Shown here: positions 21,279 through 22,776 of the stretch, in pieces
Layout of the letters: each line of letters begins with the position of its first letter
Position numbering within the stretch: position 1 is the stretch's first letter
Origin: a virus
Reading direction: 5' to 3' (one strand)
IMG/VR virus record: IMGVR_UViG_3300032271_001975
Location: 1-22,776 of that record
DNA length: 22,776 nucleotides
Notes under the pieces: generated by a model
The model's input: only the letters and a program-made list of their open reading frames with translations
What the model was told of the DNA's origin: nothing
Databases searched by the model: none
Program-made: the position numbers and the translations under genes

Positions 21279-22132
21279 AAGATTTTATCGAATGTTCCTG
21301 TGTTTTGCACTGCATCTGCGTAGTATATGAATCTCACCCAGTATGCGTTTAGAGAAAAATTAACCATCTTGGCATACTGCTGGCCGTTGCCCACAGTGGT
21401 GCTGTCAAAAATCATGAATTCAGTTGTGGTTCCTATGGGAATACTGAACCACTCATTGTCCAGTGGAGGTTCGATACTGAGGCTGGCCTGTATCCAGAAA
21501 CGTCCTTGAAAATTGGTGGTGTATATGGCCACAGTGTGTGTGCCATTGGCTTGGCCAGTTTGTGCATCGCCTGGCAATGCGCTGGTCACATAACGCACTT
21601 GATAGTCACCATACGGCTTCACAGAAAAATCTGATGCAAGCACTTCAATTGCAGGTGCAATGCTCACTGCAATGCCATCAATGAGTTGAAAAGTACCATA
21701 CGCATTTTTATTGATATCGGTGTACAGACAGGTGTCAACACCCTGGTCGGTGGTGCTGATGATGTTGAATCTATACAGTCCTGGCATCCATTGATGCACT
21801 TCTTCTGGCAGCAGTATCAACTGAGCTTTGCCTGCAGTTTCATCCACAATTGCCACTGTTTTTTTCAGCAGCAATTCTTGACTGCCCACCAGTGGCACTG
21901 GCGTTTTGCCTTGGCTTTGATCAACTCTATAAATCTTGGCAGTCAGCTGCTGACCAACCAGCTTGACTGTTTTGCGGTCGTTGTCCTTGACCACAAAATC
22001 GATACTGTTGGTAATACCTTTGTAAATTTTTGTATCATACTGTATCATGGGCAAATTGACATTGACTGTGTTTGAGTTGAATTGGGCTAGAGTTATGTAT
22101 TCTTTAAACTTGAATAGAGTGAATAACGACAT
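21266..22132 (-). CDS. virion-type structural protein, 288 aa
   Basis: Beta-rich protein without catalytic motifs. The first 75 residues (IQYDTKIYKGITNSIDFVV, DNDRKTVKLVGQQLTAKIY) resemble the N-terminal domain of baseplate upper-protein (BppU-like) or fibre-attachment proteins. The remainder has strands such as GRFWIQASLSIEP and EFMIFDSTTVG as in receptor-binding or neck/tail proteins. I start at 22132 rather than 22255 because a CATAAATA late element (22165-22158) falls inside the longer reading frame and the extra 41 residues (hydrophobic, basic) look non-coding. It is upstream of gp61 and gp41 on the same strand. Confidence 0.65.
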   Translation of the reverse strand: MSLFTLFKFKEYITLAQFNSNTVNVNLPMIQYDTKIYKGITNSIDFVVKDNDRKTVKLVGQQLTAKIYRVDQSQGKTPVPLVGSQELLLKKTVAIVDETAGKAQLILLPEEVHQWMPGLYRFNIISTTDQGVDTCLYTDINKNAYGTFQLIDGIAVSIAPAIEVLASDFSVKPYGDYQVRYVTSALPGDAQTGQANGTHTVAIYTTNFQGRFWIQASLSIEPPLDNEWFSIPIGTTTEFMIFDSTTVGNGQQYAKMVNFSLNAYWVRFIYYADAVQNTGTFDKILYKS

Positions 22133-22157
22133 TTCATTAGCCAAAACCTTGTTTGAG

Positions 22158-22165
22158 TATTTATG
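22158..22165 (-). promoter_or_regulatory. late-promoter-like CATAAATA (minus)
   Basis: CATAAATA read from 22165 to 22158 fits NATAAATA and lies 25 bases before the ATG at 22132. It forms a divergent pair with the plus-strand element at 22210. Confidence 0.55.
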
Positions 22166-22209
22166 TTTTTGCATGCGCCGACAAAACACCACCAGTAGCC
22201 ACTGATCAA

Positions 22210-22217
22210 CATAAATA
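22210..22217 (+). promoter_or_regulatory. late-promoter-like CATAAATA (plus)
   Basis: CATAAATA on the plus strand, 36 bases before the ATG at 22254, again fitting NATAAATA with a normal late-leader length. Confidence 0.55.
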
Positions 22218-22253
22218 ATCACATACTCTAAAAATAAAGAGACATAATGTATC

Positions 22254-22412
22254 ATGACGTTGCATCGAGTATTTGATAAGATTCCTCATAAAAAAGTGGT
22301 GTTTCGCAGACAAGATGGTGTCATCAAACGCATCACACGTCGTGTGGACATCGCATTAGACGCACCAGTTATAAATCGTCCTCTTTTTCCCATCAACAAG
22401 GAACGCAAATGA
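22254..22412 (+). CDS. small basic hypothetical protein, 52 aa
   Basis: A short ORF read directly from the sequence: it starts MTLHRVFDKIPHKKVVFRRQ and ends NRPLFPINKERK, strongly basic. Support is the upstream late element, an AAAGAGA stretch before the ATG, and a 4-base ATGA overlap with the next gene, typical of coupled phage genes. No function recognised. Confidence 0.55.
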   Translation: MTLHRVFDKIPHKKVVFRRQDGVIKRITRRVDIALDAPVINRPLFPINKERK

Positions 22413-22776
22413 CATCACTTAAAAAATACATTCGCAAAATAGATGAATCAGTATTGGGTTTTATCAACAACAAGAAAACCAAGCCTCTCAAGCGTCATGC
22501 ACAAATTGGCGAAAGTGATGAGCAAGTGGGATTGTATGACACCGATGAAGATCGCTGGAGCCGCAATGCCAAACGTCATTTTTCCAAGGCTGATTTGCAA
22601 AATGTACTAGCCGAGCAGCAGCAGGAATTTGATCTTGATGAATCGGTGACCTATCAAGGCAGGCAAGCAGTGGTGCGCATTCCCCGCGGACCTAACAACA
22701 CTGTGGGTATCATAGTGGAAGGCCGCATGCGCATGGTCAAGCGGGCAGATATTGTCAAACTTGATGAAGGCGTATT
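22409..22776 (+). CDS. hypothetical protein, N-terminal part (runs off window)
   Basis: Open from the ATG at 22409 to the window end, 122 complete codons. The N-terminus is basic (SLKKYIRKIDESVLGF), followed by a charged region and a beta-like segment VVRIPRGPNNTVGIIVEGRM. The start overlaps the previous stop as ATGA. It looks like a soluble, possibly virion-associated T4-like phage protein; no motif gives a function. Confidence 0.65.
   Translation, partial: MTSLKKYIRKIDESVLGFINNKKTKPLKRHAQIGESDEQVGLYDTDEDRWSRNAKRHFSKADLQNVLAEQQQEFDLDESVTYQGRQAVVRIPRGPNNTVGIIVEGRMRMVKRADIVKLDEGV

Noticed and set aside
22133-22255. 41-residue N-terminal extension of the minus-strand virion-type protein
   Set aside because: A CATAAATA late element lies inside it and the residues look unlike the rest; the start at 22132 is preferred.
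1-22776. tRNA genes, CRISPR arrays, insertion sequences or attachment sites
   Set aside because: None seen: no cloverleaf-like runs in the gaps, no regularly spaced repeats, no transposase frames. The gaps are too short to hold most of these.

Overview
The window is a piece of a T4-like (Tevenvirinae/Kyanoviridae-type) tailed phage genome, roughly 40% GC and densely packed. Every gap between genes is shorter than 150 bases. The evidence is a set of collinear T4-type replication, recombination and packaging proteins: large terminase gp17, single-strand binding protein gp32, UvsX, UvsY, UvsW, a probable gp62 clamp-loader subunit, helicase gp41 and primase gp61. Many promoter elements fit NATAAATA, the late-promoter form described for marine T4-like phages. 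The host cannot be read from the sequence. The set of accessory proteins resembles aquatic T4-like phages more than enteric ones (inference).

Layout. Positions 1-8134 (+) hold gp17, a hypothetical protein, gp32, uvsX, a small acidic protein, uvsY and uvsW. uvsW is fractured: an N-terminal piece with a split-intein N half, then a PD-(D/E)XK homing-endonuclease ORF, then a split-intein C half with the rest of UvsW. Positions 8229-8729 (+) hold a hypothetical gene, which meets a minus-strand fibre-like gene (8813-9916) tail to tail at a bidirectional terminator. Positions 10046-12632 (+) form a tight five-gene cluster: gp62-like, zinc-finger protein, coiled-coil protein, a 204-residue protein carrying the ordered active-site motifs of bacterial DNA polymerase III alpha (DnaE), and a hypothetical. 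Positions 12629-16455 (-) hold a conserved hypothetical, a virion-type protein, a small basic protein, a ligase-like nucleotidyltransferase and two hypotheticals. Position 16552 (+) starts a small hypothetical gene. Positions 16964-22132 (-) hold a second fractured gene, gp41 (N piece, Vsr-like homing endonuclease, C piece), then gp61 and a virion-type protein. Two short plus-strand genes close the window, the last one running off the end.

How it works together. gp41 and gp61 form the primosome, gp32 and the gp62-like protein serve the replisome, and UvsX/UvsY/UvsW carry out recombination-dependent replication. Two of these enzymes should need protein trans-splicing to become whole: UvsW is cut inside its Walker B (DE|CH) box and gp41 next to its QLNR motif. 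The endonuclease in uvsW sits behind a consensus late promoter that forms one arm of a hairpin over the endonuclease start codon. That is the same logic known for the T4 intron endonuclease I-TevI.

The observations most worth checking are the double split-intein arrangement with its regulatory hairpin, and the miniature DnaE-like protein.
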